Part shown: positions 47,781-56,481 of the stretch, piece by piece
How the letters are laid out: the number at the start of each line of letters is the position of its first letter
Numbering within the stretch: the stretch's first letter is position 1
NCBI GenBank assembly: GCA_031291305.1
Contig: JARLJH010000069.1
Location: 21,783 to 85,782, forward strand
Direction of reading: 5' to 3'
Source: Rhodoferax sp.
GTDB taxonomy: Bacteria; Pseudomonadota; Gammaproteobacteria; Burkholderiales; Burkholderiaceae_C
Length of the DNA stretch: 64,000 nt
The notes under the pieces: generated by a model
The model's input: the letters and a program-made list of their open reading frames with translations, nothing else
The model's database searches: none
What the model was told of the DNA's origin: nothing
Made by a program: the position numbers and the translations under genes

Positions 47781-49631
47781 TCAGATGGACTCAGGCAGCT
47801 CCGAGACCATCGGATCGGGATTGAAGCGCTTGCTTTGCTCATACGGGAACACGTCGAACATATGCCCTTTCAGAATGCGGTCCTTGTTCATTTGCCAAAA
47901 GTCGGCATCGAGCAGATTGGCGTGATGTTTCATGAACACCTCGCGCACCACCGGGTTACCGAGCAAAAAGGGGCCAAAGGTTTCCGGGAACACGTCCTTG
48001 GGGCCGACGGTGTACCAGACCTCGCCCGACATCTCGTCTTCTTCGCAGCGCGCTTGAGGCACCTTGCGAAAATTGCAGTCGGTGATGTACTCGATCTCGT
48101 CATAGTCGTAAAACACCACCTTGCCGTGGCGTGTGACGCCAAAGTTCTTCCACAACATGTCGCCCGGAAAGATGTTGGCGGCCATCAGGTCTTTCAAAGC
48201 ATTTCCATATTCGATGACACCACGCTCAATATCTTCACGCGCCCTCAGCGCGGCCGGACTGGTGTTGTTGGGGTCGGCACCGCCGGCGTCAAAGGCCTCT
48301 TGCAAGTAGATGTTGAGCGGGATCATGCGCCGCTCAATGTAGCAATGCTTGAGGATGACCTCAAACTGCCCGTCGCCGTCACGGTCACTGATTTCCAGCT
48401 GACTGGGAGCAAATTTCTCTATCTCAGCGATCAGCTCGTCAGTGAAGCGCTGGCGCGGAAAAGCCACGCCGCTGTACTCCAGCGTGTCGGCCATGCGCCC
48501 CACCCGGTCATGCTGCTTGACCAGCATGTACTTGCCCTTGATCTGCTCGCGCGTGGTGTCTTTGGGAGACGGGTAAAAATCCTTGATGACTTTGAACACG
48601 TAGGGGAAACTGGGCAGATCAAACACCAGCATGACCATGCCCTTGATACCCGGGGCGATGCGGAACTTGTCCGTGGAATGGCGCAGGTGGTACAAAAAAT
48701 CGCGGTAAAACAGCGTCTTGCCCTGCTTGGCCAGACCCAGCGCGTTGTAAAGCTCGTTGCGCGGCTTGCGCGGCATCATGCTACGCAGAAACTGCACGTA
48801 GGCGCTGGGGATGTCCATGTCCACCATGAAATAGGCCCGCGCAAAGCTGAACAGCACATGCAGGTCGTCATCGCCGGTCAGCACCGCATCAATCTTCAGC
48901 TGGGTTTCTGGCTTGTTGTAGAGGATGGGCAGGGCAAACGGGTATTCATTGAAGCCATTGATCAACTTGCCCACCACATAGGCCCCCTTGTTGCGGTAGA
49001 ACAAGCTGGAGAGCACCTGAAACTGAAAGTTGGCGTGCAGCTTGGCATTGGCCAGCAATGCCGTGAACACACCCATCACCCAAGCGGTATCGCGTGGCAG
49101 GTCCTCAAAATCACGGTTCAAGCTGAAGTCCCGCACGATCTGCTGCAGCACGGCCTGCATGTTGTTGGCCGTCGGGTAATAGGCGCGGTAGGTGGGCAGT
49201 GACTCGGATTCGGTGTTTTCGATGTACTCGGTGCTAACGGCCGGGCGATAGAAGATGAAGCTGTTCTGGAAATAGTTGCGGTGCAGGATCTTGGTGGTGA
49301 CCGAGTTGAAAAAAGTCTCGGCCAGCTCAGGCCGATGGTGATCCACCAGCAAGCCGATGTAGTGCAGCTTGACCTGTTGCCAGATGTCCATGGGCTGCTT
49401 GCCGGCCTTGAATTCACGCTCCAGACGGTTGGAGCACTCGCGCACACGCAGGTCATAAAACTCGATGCGCTCCCGCTGAGCGCGCTGCTGAGCGCGCCAG
49501 TCCGCCGTCTCAAAGCGATGTTTAGCGCGGGCCGACTCAGTGCGAAACAGACGGTAATGGCGGTTGAAGCCATCCATCATCGCTTTGGCGATTTCGTAGG
49601 CTACCGTAGAGTCCAGGCGGGTGGGAAACAT
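47781..49631 (-). CDS. aceK: Isocitrate dehydrogenase kinase/phosphatase
   Basis: Bifunctional enzyme that inactivates or reactivates isocitrate dehydrogenase by phosphorylating a serine, controlling the split between the TCA cycle and the glyoxylate bypass during growth on acetate or fatty acids. The 616-residue size and the motifs [42 protein letters not shown] and [19 protein letters not shown] match AceK. The start at 49631 gives the typical [18 protein letters not shown]. It is 26 bp from the carbonic anhydrase gene; glyoxylate-bypass genes aceA/aceB are not in the window. Confidence 0.97.
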   Translation of the reverse strand: MFPTRLDSTVAYEIAKAMMDGFNRHYRLFRTESARAKHRFETADWRAQQRAQRERIEFYDLRVRECSNRLEREFKAGKQPMDIWQQVKLHYIGLLVDHHRPELAETFFNSVTTKILHRNYFQNSFIFYRPAVSTEYIENTESESLPTYRAYYPTANNMQAVLQQIVRDFSLNRDFEDLPRDTAWVMGVFTALLANAKLHANFQFQVLSSLFYRNKGAYVVGKLINGFNEYPFALPILYNKPETQLKIDAVLTGDDDLHVLFSFARAYFMVDMDIPSAYVQFLRSMMPRKPRNELYNALGLAKQGKTLFYRDFLYHLRHSTDKFRIAPGIKGMVMLVFDLPSFPYVFKVIKDFYPSPKDTTREQIKGKYMLVKQHDRVGRMADTLEYSGVAFPRQRFTDELIAEIEKFAPSQLEISDRDGDGQFEVILKHCYIERRMIPLNIYLQEAFDAGGADPNNTSPAALRAREDIERGVIEYGNALKDLMAANIFPGDMLWKNFGVTRHGKVVFYDYDEIEYITDCNFRKVPQARCEEDEMSGEVWYTVGPKDVFPETFGPFLLGNPVVREVFMKHHANLLDADFWQMNKDRILKGHMFDVFPYEQSKRFNPDPMVSELPESI

Positions 49632-49657
49632 GGAGCGATGCCAGGTCGGTGCGCGGC

Positions 49658-50326
49658 TCAAACCGGCGCCGTGCCACCCAGGTCGCGCGGGTAGCGTTTG
49701 AAGGCGTTGCTGAAAATGCGGGTCACTTCATGGCTGCCCTGCATGGTGACACCCAGATCGTTCACCAATCCGTCCTTGAGGCCATAACACCAGCCATGCA
49801 CCGCCACTTTCTGGCCGCGCGCCCAGGCGTCCTGCAAGGCGTTGGTGAGCGCAACGTTGCCGACCTGCTCAATCACGTTCATCTCGCACAGCACGTCTTC
49901 CTGCTCCGGCACGCTCAGGTGATCCAAGCGACGGCGGTGGCGTATTTTCACGTCATGCACATGGCGCAGCCAGTTGTCGGCCAGACCCACGCGGGTGCCG
50001 CGCAAGGTGGCCAGCACACCGCCGCAGCCGTAGTGCCCGACCACCATGATGTGTTCGACCTTGAGATGATCGACCGCGAACTGGATGACCGACAGCGCGT
50101 TCAGGTCCGAGTGCACCACCACATTGGCGATATTGCGGTGCACAAACACCTCGCCCGGGTCCAGCCCGGTGATCTCGTTGGCAGGCACCCGGCTGTCGGC
50201 GCAGCCGATCCACAGGTATTTGGGTGCCTGCTGCTGCGCCAACTGACTGAAAAACCCGGGCCGCTGTTGCTCCATGCGGTCAGCCCAGACGCGGTTGTTG
50301 TCGAGAAGGTTTTGCAATGAGTTCAT
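49658..50326 (-). CDS. can: Beta-class carbonic anhydrase
   Basis: 222 residues. The zinc site is Cys in [19 protein letters not shown] with Asp/Arg, plus His and Cys in [15 protein letters not shown]. It interconverts CO2 and bicarbonate, needed for the carboxylases and for pH. The start at 50326 ([18 protein letters not shown]) is the family start. It is followed in transcription by aceK. Confidence 0.96.
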   Translation of the reverse strand: MNSLQNLLDNNRVWADRMEQQRPGFFSQLAQQQAPKYLWIGCADSRVPANEITGLDPGEVFVHRNIANVVVHSDLNALSVIQFAVDHLKVEHIMVVGHYGCGGVLATLRGTRVGLADNWLRHVHDVKIRHRRRLDHLSVPEQEDVLCEMNVIEQVGNVALTNALQDAWARGQKVAVHGWCYGLKDGLVNDLGVTMQGSHEVTRIFSNAFKRYPRDLGGTAPV

Positions 50327-50439
50327 AAAGTTGGGATTTGTTTTGTTGTTTGAAGGGGGCCGCTTGTCATTTTGCCTATTTGGCTTTATCTGTTCTTTGG
50401 GTACGTCTTCATATTCAGGATCGCGTGCGCGATGGCTTA

Positions 50440-50752
50440 CCCCCACTCACTCCCCCGCCCTCTCCCGCCCCGCCGGGCGGAAGAGGGAGCCAACAGCCGT
50501 ATTTGGCCAACACGTTGAAATGAAGACGTACAGGGCGGTTGGTCGGTGGTGCAACTGATTTCTTTATAAGAAATCGGACTGTAGCCCAGGAACAATCTAG
50601 GCAAGCAGCTATCAAATCCATACTAAAAAGTCTCCATGCTCTCACCACAGACCGTTCGGCCTGTACGTCTTCACTCAATCAACAAGTCCAAGTACGGCTG
50701 TTAGGCTCCCTTTCCACCCCGGCGGGGGTGGAAAGGGCGGGGGATAGGGGGG
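50440..50752. repeat. 313-bp foldback element with 105-bp imperfect inverted arms
   Basis: The left arm 50440-50544 aligns with the reverse complement of 50650-50752 over its full length: GAGCCAACAGCCGTAT matches GAGCCTAACAGCCGTAC, and ATGAAGACGTACAGG matches GTGAAGACGTACAGG. Each arm also has a GC-rich hairpin of its own (CCCCGCCGGGCGG; CCCCGGCGGGGG). The 105-base loop holds no gene. A further TACGTCTTCAT occurs at 50402. Together with the rest this fills the gap between can and the isovaleryl-CoA dehydrogenase gene. Confidence 0.8.
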
Positions 50753-50802
50753 ATCAACGATTAAAAATCGAGACATTCACCGTCAAAGAACTCAGAAATA
50801 TC

Positions 50803-51984
50803 TCAGCAAGTTTCAGCAAACAACTCCCTCCCAATCAACATCCTACGAATCTCGCTGGTACCCGCCCCAATCTCATACAACTTCGCATCGCGCCACAGCC
50901 GCCCCAGCGGGTACTCGTTGATATACCCGTTGCCACCAAAAATCTGTACACCCTCACCCGCCATCCAGGTGGCTTTTTCAGCGCACCACAGGATGACAGA
51001 CGCGCAATCCTTGCGCACCTGGCGCACATGCTCGGCGCCGAGCATGTCGAGGTTTTTGGCCACGGTGTAGGCGAATGAGCGCCCGGCCTGCAGCACGGTG
51101 TACATGTCGGCCACCTTGCCCTGGATGAGCTGAAATTCGCCAATGCTCTGGCCAAACTGCTTGCGGTCGTGGATGTATGGCACCACGTTGTCCATCACGC
51201 TTTGCATGATGCCCAGTGGCCCGCCGGTGAGCACGGCGCGCTCGTAGTCCAGGCCGCTCATGAGCACCTTGGCGCCCATGTTCAGACCGCCCAGGATGTG
51301 GGATTCGGGCACTTCGACGTTGTTGAATACCAGCTCACCGGTGTGACTGCCACGCATGCCGAGCTTGTCAAGCTTTTGTGCGACGCTGAAACCGGGCATG
51401 CCCTTCTCGATCAGGAACGCGGTGACGCCTCGGGCGCCCAGCTCGGGTTCGGTCTTGGCATAGACCACCAGCGTGTCAGCGTCGGGGCCATTGGTGATCC
51501 ACATCTTGCTGCCGTTGAGCACAAAGTAGCCACCCTTGTCCTCGGCCTTGAGCTTCATGCTGATCACATCGCTACCCGCGCCCGGCTCGCTCATCGCCAG
51601 TGCGCCCACGTGTTCGCCGCTGATCAGCCTGGGCAGGTATTTGGCGCGCTGCTCCGGCGTGCCGTTGCGCTTGATCTGGTTCACGCACAGGTTGCTGTGG
51701 GCGCCATAGCTCAAGCCCACCGAAGCGGACGCCCGCGAAATTTCCTCCATCGCAATCATGTGCGCCAGATAGCCCATGTTGGCACCGCCATATTCTTCGC
51801 CCACGGTGATGCCGAGCACACCCAGGTCGCCCATCTTGCGCCAGAGGTCCATCGGAAACTGATCGTTCTTGTCGATCTCTGCAGCGCGCGGGGCGATTTC
51901 GGCTTGCGCAAAGTCACGCACCGCATCACGCAGCGCGTCAATGTCTTCACCGAGTTGAAAGTTGAGTCCGGGCAAGTTGTTCAT
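50803..51984 (-). CDS. liuA: Isovaleryl-CoA dehydrogenase
   Basis: 393-residue FAD enzyme that oxidises isovaleryl-CoA to 3-methylcrotonyl-CoA, the first dedicated step of leucine degradation. Family marks: [35 protein letters not shown], the catalytic Glu in [17 protein letters not shown] as expected for isovaleryl-CoA dehydrogenases, and the terminal [16 protein letters not shown]. It lies 90 bp downstream of liuR and is probably controlled by it. Confidence 0.95.
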   Translation of the reverse strand: MNNLPGLNFQLGEDIDALRDAVRDFAQAEIAPRAAEIDKNDQFPMDLWRKMGDLGVLGITVGEEYGGANMGYLAHMIAMEEISRASASVGLSYGAHSNLCVNQIKRNGTPEQRAKYLPRLISGEHVGALAMSEPGAGSDVISMKLKAEDKGGYFVLNGSKMWITNGPDADTLVVYAKTEPELGARGVTAFLIEKGMPGFSVAQKLDKLGMRGSHTGELVFNNVEVPESHILGGLNMGAKVLMSGLDYERAVLTGGPLGIMQSVMDNVVPYIHDRKQFGQSIGEFQLIQGKVADMYTVLQAGRSFAYTVAKNLDMLGAEHVRQVRKDCASVILWCAEKATWMAGEGVQIFGGNGYINEYPLGRLWRDAKLYEIGAGTSEIRRMLIGRELFAETC

Positions 51985-52074
51985 CGTGGTTGTCTCCTGT
52001 TTGAAAATTTTTTAGTCAGCTTTGTGCGTCGGCTTGAAGGTTTGCACAGCACGGCACGGGGTCTCAAGGCGATC

Positions 52075-52548
52075 TCAAGTCGGCTCTTCGCCGGGCACCG
52101 CATCGGAAGCTGGCGCAGACGCTTTTGCCACGGAACGCGGCTTGGCGGGCGACTGGCCCAGCGCTTTGGCCAGCAGCGTTTTGGCTTCGCGCTGGTGCAC
52201 CTTGAGCTCGTCCATATTCGCCTGCAAATCCATCATCTGCGCTTCCAGCTTTTGCTGATGCGAGGCAAGGACTTGCAAGAATTTTTCCAGCTGCGCGGCG
52301 GTGTCGCGCGGGCTGTCGTACATGTCGATGATGTCCTTGGCTTCCGTCAGGCTCAGACCCAGACGCTTGGCGCGCAGGGTGAGTTTCAGGCGCGTGCGGT
52401 CTCGCCCACTGTAAATGCGGCTGCGCCCGCCCGGGCCGCTACGCTCGGGCTGCAGCAGGCCCATGTCTTCGTAGAAGCGCATGGCGCGGGTGGTCAGGTC
52501 AAACTCTTTGGCCAGATCGCTGATGCTGTAGGTGGTTGGCGTGGGCAT
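52075..52548 (-). CDS. liuR: MerR-family regulator LiuR
   Basis: 157 residues: the MerR helix-turn-helix (TYSISDLAKEFDLTTRAMRFYED) with a winged part (GRSRIYSGRDRTRLKLTL), then a coiled-coil dimerisation helix (about 75-135) and a Pro/Ala-rich tail. LiuR proteins repress or activate branched-chain amino-acid and fatty-acid degradation genes in proteobacteria. It is followed by isovaleryl-CoA dehydrogenase and preceded by a palindrome fitting a MerR-type operator. Confidence 0.92.
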   Translation of the reverse strand: MPTPTTYSISDLAKEFDLTTRAMRFYEDMGLLQPERSGPGGRSRIYSGRDRTRLKLTLRAKRLGLSLTEAKDIIDMYDSPRDTAAQLEKFLQVLASHQQKLEAQMMDLQANMDELKVHQREAKTLLAKALGQSPAKPRSVAKASAPASDAVPGEEPT

Positions 52549-52560
52549 GGGTGGCTACGA

Positions 52561-52582
52561 TTGACGTTAACGTAAACGTCAA
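52561..52582. promoter_or_regulatory. Palindromic operator upstream of liuR
   Basis: Arms TTGACGTT and AACGTCAA are separated by AACGTA, with an internal ACGTAAACGT-like core. It is 13-34 bp upstream of the liuR start codon. The ACGTxAACGT type fits the LiuR sites known in other proteobacteria, so it probably mediates auto-regulation and control of liuA. Confidence 0.75.
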
Positions 52583-52847
52583 TTATGGCGCAAAGAAGCC
52601 AGTAACTCCGGTCAGACCTCTCCAATCCGTCCTTAAGCGATGTCAACCGATGCTGTGGCCTATCCCAATCAAAGTGCTGCGTCACCCTAAATCTATCTGA
52701 TGCCAATGCAGCGTCATTGAGCATTGGTCGCTGTAGTTTTATGGCGACCCAATTTCCTTCGAGTCAACAAGCCCTCGTGGCAATCCGAAAGGCTGTATGA
52801 GGATTTAGGGCCAAGTCCGCATGAGCGGCATCTCATTTTTGAAATAG

Positions 52848-52866
52848 AATACGAATCATTCGCATT
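52848..52866. promoter_or_regulatory. Fur box upstream of the cupredoxin gene
   Basis: AATACGAATCATTCGCATT is a near-perfect palindrome around a central C (AATRCGAAT/ATTCGYATT) and fits the Fur consensus. It lies 14 bp before the start codon and four bases before the ribosome site, so Fur binding would block transcription or translation start. Confidence 0.78.
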
Positions 52867-52880
52867 TAAACAGGAGTTTT

Positions 52881-53210
52881 ATGAAAAACCAACTCACGCT
52901 GATCGTCTTATGCCTCGCAGCCGTCCAGACATTTGCCGCGACCGATGAGCTCACATTAACCCTCAAGAACCATACCTTTGAGCCCAAGGAACTCAAAGTG
53001 CCCGCCGACAAGAAAGTCAAGATTCTTGTCGTCAATCAGGACGCAACGCCTGCCGAGTTTGAAAGCAAACCACTCAACCGCGAGAAAGTGATCCCTGGCA
53101 AATCCACTGGGGTGATCAATGTTGGACCGCTCAAGCCGGGTCGCTACGGCTTTGTCGAGGAATACCACGAAACCGAGACAGGCGCCCAAGGCACCATCGT
53201 CGTTGAGTAA
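52881..53210 (+). CDS. Periplasmic cupredoxin-domain protein of a ferrous-iron uptake system
   Basis: 109 residues with a signal peptide (MKNQLTLIVLCLAAVQTFAA) and a cupredoxin fold (LTLKNHTFEPKELKVPADKKV, ending GRYGFVEEYHETETGAQG). Typical type-1 copper ligands (Cys, Met) are absent. EFESKPLNREKVI is the conserved core of the EfeO/FetP-like cupredoxins, which bind iron or copper and help FTR1 permeases. Seventeen bases separate it from the FTR1 gene. CAGGAG precedes the ATG; the Fur box lies above it. Confidence 0.9.
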   Translation: MKNQLTLIVLCLAAVQTFAATDELTLTLKNHTFEPKELKVPADKKVKILVVNQDATPAEFESKPLNREKVIPGKSTGVINVGPLKPGRYGFVEEYHETETGAQGTIVVE

Positions 53211-53227
53211 TAAAAGGAGCACCCACC

Positions 53228-54052
53228 ATGTATGCAGCCGCCATCATTGTGTTTCGCGAGTCCCTTGAGGCCGCGCTGATCATCAGCATCATGTTGGCTG
53301 CCACGCGCGGCATCGCGATGCGCGGCCGTTGGGTCTTGGGTGGCATCTTCACGGGCTTGCTGGGTGCGGCAGTCGTGGCATCGGGCATGGAAATGATTGC
53401 CAATCTGGTCGACGGCATGGGTCAGGAGTTCTTTAACGTCGCCATTTTGCTCACTGCCGTTGTAATGCTGGCCTGGCACAACATCTGGATGGCCTCGCAT
53501 GGGCGTGAGTTGGCTTTGCAAATGAAAAACACAGCGCGCGCGGTCACCGATGGTCGCAGCGAGCGCTCGGTCATTCTCCTGGTGATTGCACTTGCGGTCA
53601 TGCGAGAAGGCTCTGAGACGGTGCTATTCCTCTATGGGGTAGCCACGGACAGCGCCAACGGTACGCGCGACACATTGTTCGGTGGCGCATTGGGCCTGGG
53701 CGCCGGAGCACTGGTTGCCAGTCTTCTTTACGCGGGCTTGTTGCGCATTCCGGTGCGCTGGTTCTTCGCGGCAACCGGTGCGCTGGTGCTATTGCTGGCG
53801 GCAAGCATGGCGTCCCAGGCCGCACGATTGCTGATCCAGGCTGATGTGCTCCCCAGCCTGGCAAGCCCGATCTGGAACACCTCACATGTCCTGTCACAGA
53901 ACACGGTGGTTGGAACCATTCTCCACGGACTGATCGGCTACGATGCCCAGCCCGCTGGCATGCAGGTTGTGGCATATGTTGGTGTACTGATCGTGATCGC
54001 CAGCGGCATGCTGTGGGTGTCCAGACGCGCGTCTCCCGTTCGAACGGCGTAA
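53228..54052 (+). CDS. FTR1-family high-affinity iron permease
   Basis: 274 residues and about seven membrane segments. The two REXXE motifs of Ftr1/EfeU are present: RESLEAAL near residue 11 and REGSETVLF in the middle. It imports iron across the inner membrane, together with the periplasmic cupredoxin encoded just before it. No EfeB-type peroxidase or multicopper oxidase is adjacent; the pair resembles minimal FetMP or FtrBC-type systems. Confidence 0.93.
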   Translation: MYAAAIIVFRESLEAALIISIMLAATRGIAMRGRWVLGGIFTGLLGAAVVASGMEMIANLVDGMGQEFFNVAILLTAVVMLAWHNIWMASHGRELALQMKNTARAVTDGRSERSVILLVIALAVMREGSETVLFLYGVATDSANGTRDTLFGGALGLGAGALVASLLYAGLLRIPVRWFFAATGALVLLLAASMASQAARLLIQADVLPSLASPIWNTSHVLSQNTVVGTILHGLIGYDAQPAGMQVVAYVGVLIVIASGMLWVSRRASPVRTA

Positions 54053-54154
54053 GTCGATGCCAGGTTGCCTTTGGTGTTCTGGCGGATAGCGGTCCCAAGA
54101 ACCACCACGATCATGACGATATGGTTGACGGGAGACTCATTCACACGACGCCGG

Positions 54155-55036
54155 TCAACCCCACCTAGGCACGGCCTCGCTTTTGAGTTGTGCGCGCTGC
54201 TCAGCAAAGTCGGGCACCACGGCGCGCACGGTGTCCCAAAAGCGCGGGCTGTGGTCCATCACCCGCAGGTGGCTGAGTTCATGCGCCACCACGTAGTCCA
54301 GCACCGACATTTTGAAATGCACCAGCCGCCAGTTCAAACGGATGGAGCCGTCGATGCGGGCGCTGCCCCAGCGGGTACCGGCGTTGCTCAAGGACAGCTT
54401 CTTCCATTGCACACCCAAGAGCGGTGCAAAGTGGTCCAGGCGCTCCTGAAAAATGCGTTTAGCTTGGCGCATGAGCCAGGCTTGCACCACGTCGCGAATC
54501 TGTTCGGGTGTGGCGTGGCGCGGCAGGCTGACGTACAGCTGCTGCTGCGCTGCCCCTTGCTGCTGAGCGCCATTCGTCACCACCGGGACTTCGGTCAGCA
54601 GCTGGGCACCCGCCGCGCCAAAGCGGTGTTCGGGGTCCAGCCGCAGCGTCAGGGTTTGTCCCAAAAAGGGCAAGGTGGCGCCGTCTTGCCAGACGATGAC
54701 CTGATCAGCCAGGCGCGCGTGGCGCTCGCGGCTTTCTTGCAGTTTGCGCAAAATCCAGTCTGACTTGGCTTGCAGCGCGGCATCCACATCGCGCAGGGTG
54801 ACCCATTTGGGCGCGCGCACCGCCAAGCCGTCCACGCCAACGCTGAAGCCGATGCTGCGCCGCTGTCCCCGATTAAAGGCGTAAGCCACCCGTGTATGCC
54901 CCAGCAGCACTTCGCGCGTGGCCTGCGGGTGTGCAAAATCAGCCACTTTTTTGATAGCTACCTGGCCTTTATCTACCTGGGCTAGAGGCGGATTTGACTC
55001 AAACAGATCAAGTGTGAAGCGCAGCAGCGGATGCAT
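54155..55036 (-). CDS. YgjP-like (M48/DUF45) metallopeptidase
   Basis: 293 residues. The zinc motif HELSHLRVMDHSPRFWDTV (HExxH and a third His) is at the C-terminal end, and the N-terminal half has VAYAFNRGQRRSIGFSVGVDGLAVRAPKWV. It belongs to the YgjP/SprT-like DUF45 group, whose substrates are poorly known. The N-terminal residues 15-30 (NPPLAQVDKGQVAIKK) are coded by a dispersed repeat copy. Confidence 0.85.
   Translation of the reverse strand: MHPLLRFTLDLFESNPPLAQVDKGQVAIKKVADFAHPQATREVLLGHTRVAYAFNRGQRRSIGFSVGVDGLAVRAPKWVTLRDVDAALQAKSDWILRKLQESRERHARLADQVIVWQDGATLPFLGQTLTLRLDPEHRFGAAGAQLLTEVPVVTNGAQQQGAAQQQLYVSLPRHATPEQIRDVVQAWLMRQAKRIFQERLDHFAPLLGVQWKKLSLSNAGTRWGSARIDGSIRLNWRLVHFKMSVLDYVVAHELSHLRVMDHSPRFWDTVRAVVPDFAEQRAQLKSEAVPRWG
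54947..54992 (+). repeat. Dispersed repeat inside the YgjP-like gene
   Basis: TTTTTTGATAGCTACCTGGCC followed by CCTGGGCTAGAGGCGGA. The same motif order and spacing as the copies at 8572 and 36705. It lies in frame near the N-terminus of the peptidase. Confidence 0.65.
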
Positions 55037-55057
55037 GGCGTGGAGCGCGGCAACGGT

Positions 55058-55795
55058 TCAGGAATACGCCTCGGGGTCGATGCGACGCATCTCGGCCTCA
55101 ATCCAGGCTTGCGCTTCGCGCATCAAGGCTTTGGGGTCGCGCCCCTGGCTTTCCATGAGCGGGCCAATCGACACCCGCACAACACCGGCGTGTTTGACAA
55201 AGCCTTCCTTGGGCCAGCAGCGCCCGGTCGCCACGGCGATGGGCACGATCGGCGCGCCGCTTTCGACGGCCAGGCGCGTGCCTGCGGTTTGATAGGTGCC
55301 GACCTCGCCGCGTGGGATACGTGTGCCTTCGGGGAACATGATGACCCAGGTGCCCTGGTCCAGCAGGCGGCGACCCTGCGCGATGACGTGCTTCATGGCG
55401 GCTGCGCGCGATTCACGGTCGATGTGGATCATGTCCAGCCGTGCCATGGACCAGCCAAAAAAAGGGATTCTCAACAGCTCACGCTTGAAGACAAACGCCA
55501 GCGGGTGCGACATGAGGGTAGGCAGCCACAGCGTTTCCAAGGTAGATTGGTGCTTGGACAGCAGCACCGCGGCGCTGGCCTTGCCCAGAGGCAGGTTGTC
55601 CAAGCCCTGCACTTCCATGCGCACGCCCAGAATGACGCGCGTGCCCCACATGACCACCCGAAACCAGTTCACCGCCACCCACCAGGTGGTGGTGCGTGGT
55701 GCAACCAAAGAGACCAACAAAACAGCCATGGTCCAGGGAATGACGGTGATGGACATCCACAGCAGATGCAGCACCGAACGAAGCCACGCCATCAC
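55058..55795 (-). CDS. plsC: 1-acyl-sn-glycerol-3-phosphate acyltransferase
   Basis: 245 residues. Membrane-associated enzyme that makes phosphatidic acid. The acyltransferase motif I is SKHQSTLETLWLP, with Glu in place of the usual Asp of HX4D, a variant I associate with Burkholderiales PlsC; motif III is FPEGTRIPRG. One or two hydrophobic segments lie at the N-terminus. It is part of the minus-strand run after gmhB. Confidence 0.92.
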   Translation of the reverse strand: MMAWLRSVLHLLWMSITVIPWTMAVLLVSLVAPRTTTWWVAVNWFRVVMWGTRVILGVRMEVQGLDNLPLGKASAAVLLSKHQSTLETLWLPTLMSHPLAFVFKRELLRIPFFGWSMARLDMIHIDRESRAAAMKHVIAQGRRLLDQGTWVIMFPEGTRIPRGEVGTYQTAGTRLAVESGAPIVPIAVATGRCWPKEGFVKHAGVVRVSIGPLMESQGRDPKALMREAQAWIEAEMRRIDPEAYS

Positions 55796-55850
55796 AAGCT
55801 TTTCAGGGCGCTAGCCCTTGTCAATAAGGCGCTGATCGCTATCAATTCTA
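55796..55850 (-). repeat. Dispersed repeat, inverted copy (intergenic)
   Basis: The plus strand reads AAGCTTTTCAGGGCGCTAGCCC and then CGCTGATCGCTATCA. It is an inverted-orientation relative of copy 1 with a GCTAGCC core and lies between plsC and gmhB. Confidence 0.5.
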
Positions 55851-55889
55851 TATTTTTCATCAGGCTATTTAAATTTCCCGGTATGCGCA

Positions 55890-56459
55890 TCAATTGGCCT
55901 CAGCCTCGCGGGCCAATAGATCATCAACAAACGTGGCCAGATCCGCATGCACCTGCGTATGCGCTGGAAAGGTCTCCGGCAGGCTGCGGCCTCGATAGGC
56001 TTCGCCCTTGCCGGTGAGCACCAGATGCGGCTCACAACCCACCGCCACAGCGGCCACCAGATCACGCGCGGAGTCGCCCACGGCGGGCACGCCTTTCAGC
56101 TGCGTACCGTAGCGCTCGGCAATCTGCTCGAACAAACCCGGTGCGGGCTTGCGACACCCGCAGGCTTCATCCGGTGAATGCGGACAATAAAAGACGGCAT
56201 CAATGCGGCCACCGACATTGGCCAGCTGCTGGTGCATCTTGGAGTGGATGTCGTTGAGTTCCGACACCTCAAACAATCCGCGCCCCAGGCCAGACTGGTT
56301 GGAGGCCACCACCACGTGCCAACCGGCATGGTTGAGCCGCGCAATGGCTTCAAGGGCACCGGGCAGTGCCTGCCACTCGTCGGCCGATTTGACGTAGTCC
56401 AGGCTGTCCACGTTGATGGTGCCGTCGCGATCCAGAATAACCAGCTTGTGGGGTGTCAT
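55890..56459 (-). CDS. gmhB: D-glycero-beta-D-manno-heptose-1,7-bisphosphate 7-phosphatase
   Basis: 189-residue HAD phosphatase of the ADP-heptose pathway for LPS core. Motif I LDRDGTINVDS, a zinc-binding loop YCPHSPDEACGCRKPAPG (Cys-x-His and Cys-x-Cys) and the motif IV region VGDSARDLVAAVA are typical. It is between plsC and glyS, 22 bp after glyS in the transcript. Confidence 0.95.
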   Translation of the reverse strand: MTPHKLVILDRDGTINVDSLDYVKSADEWQALPGALEAIARLNHAGWHVVVASNQSGLGRGLFEVSELNDIHSKMHQQLANVGGRIDAVFYCPHSPDEACGCRKPAPGLFEQIAERYGTQLKGVPAVGDSARDLVAAVAVGCEPHLVLTGKGEAYRGRSLPETFPAHTQVHADLATFVDDLLAREAEAN

Positions 56460-56481
56460 GGGGTGGTCCCTCCAGTCTGAA

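Larger units (their letters stand above)
52549..52880. other. Intergenic region between liuR and the iron-uptake genes
   Basis: 332 bases with the LiuR operator at one end and the Fur box at the other. The middle part holds no recognisable gene; a 74-codon frame starting at 52724 runs into the cupredoxin gene in another frame and is not credible. Confidence 0.5.

Noticed and set aside
50440-50752. rho-independent terminators of can or liuA
   Set aside because: The hairpins lack T-runs and are parts of the larger foldback structure.
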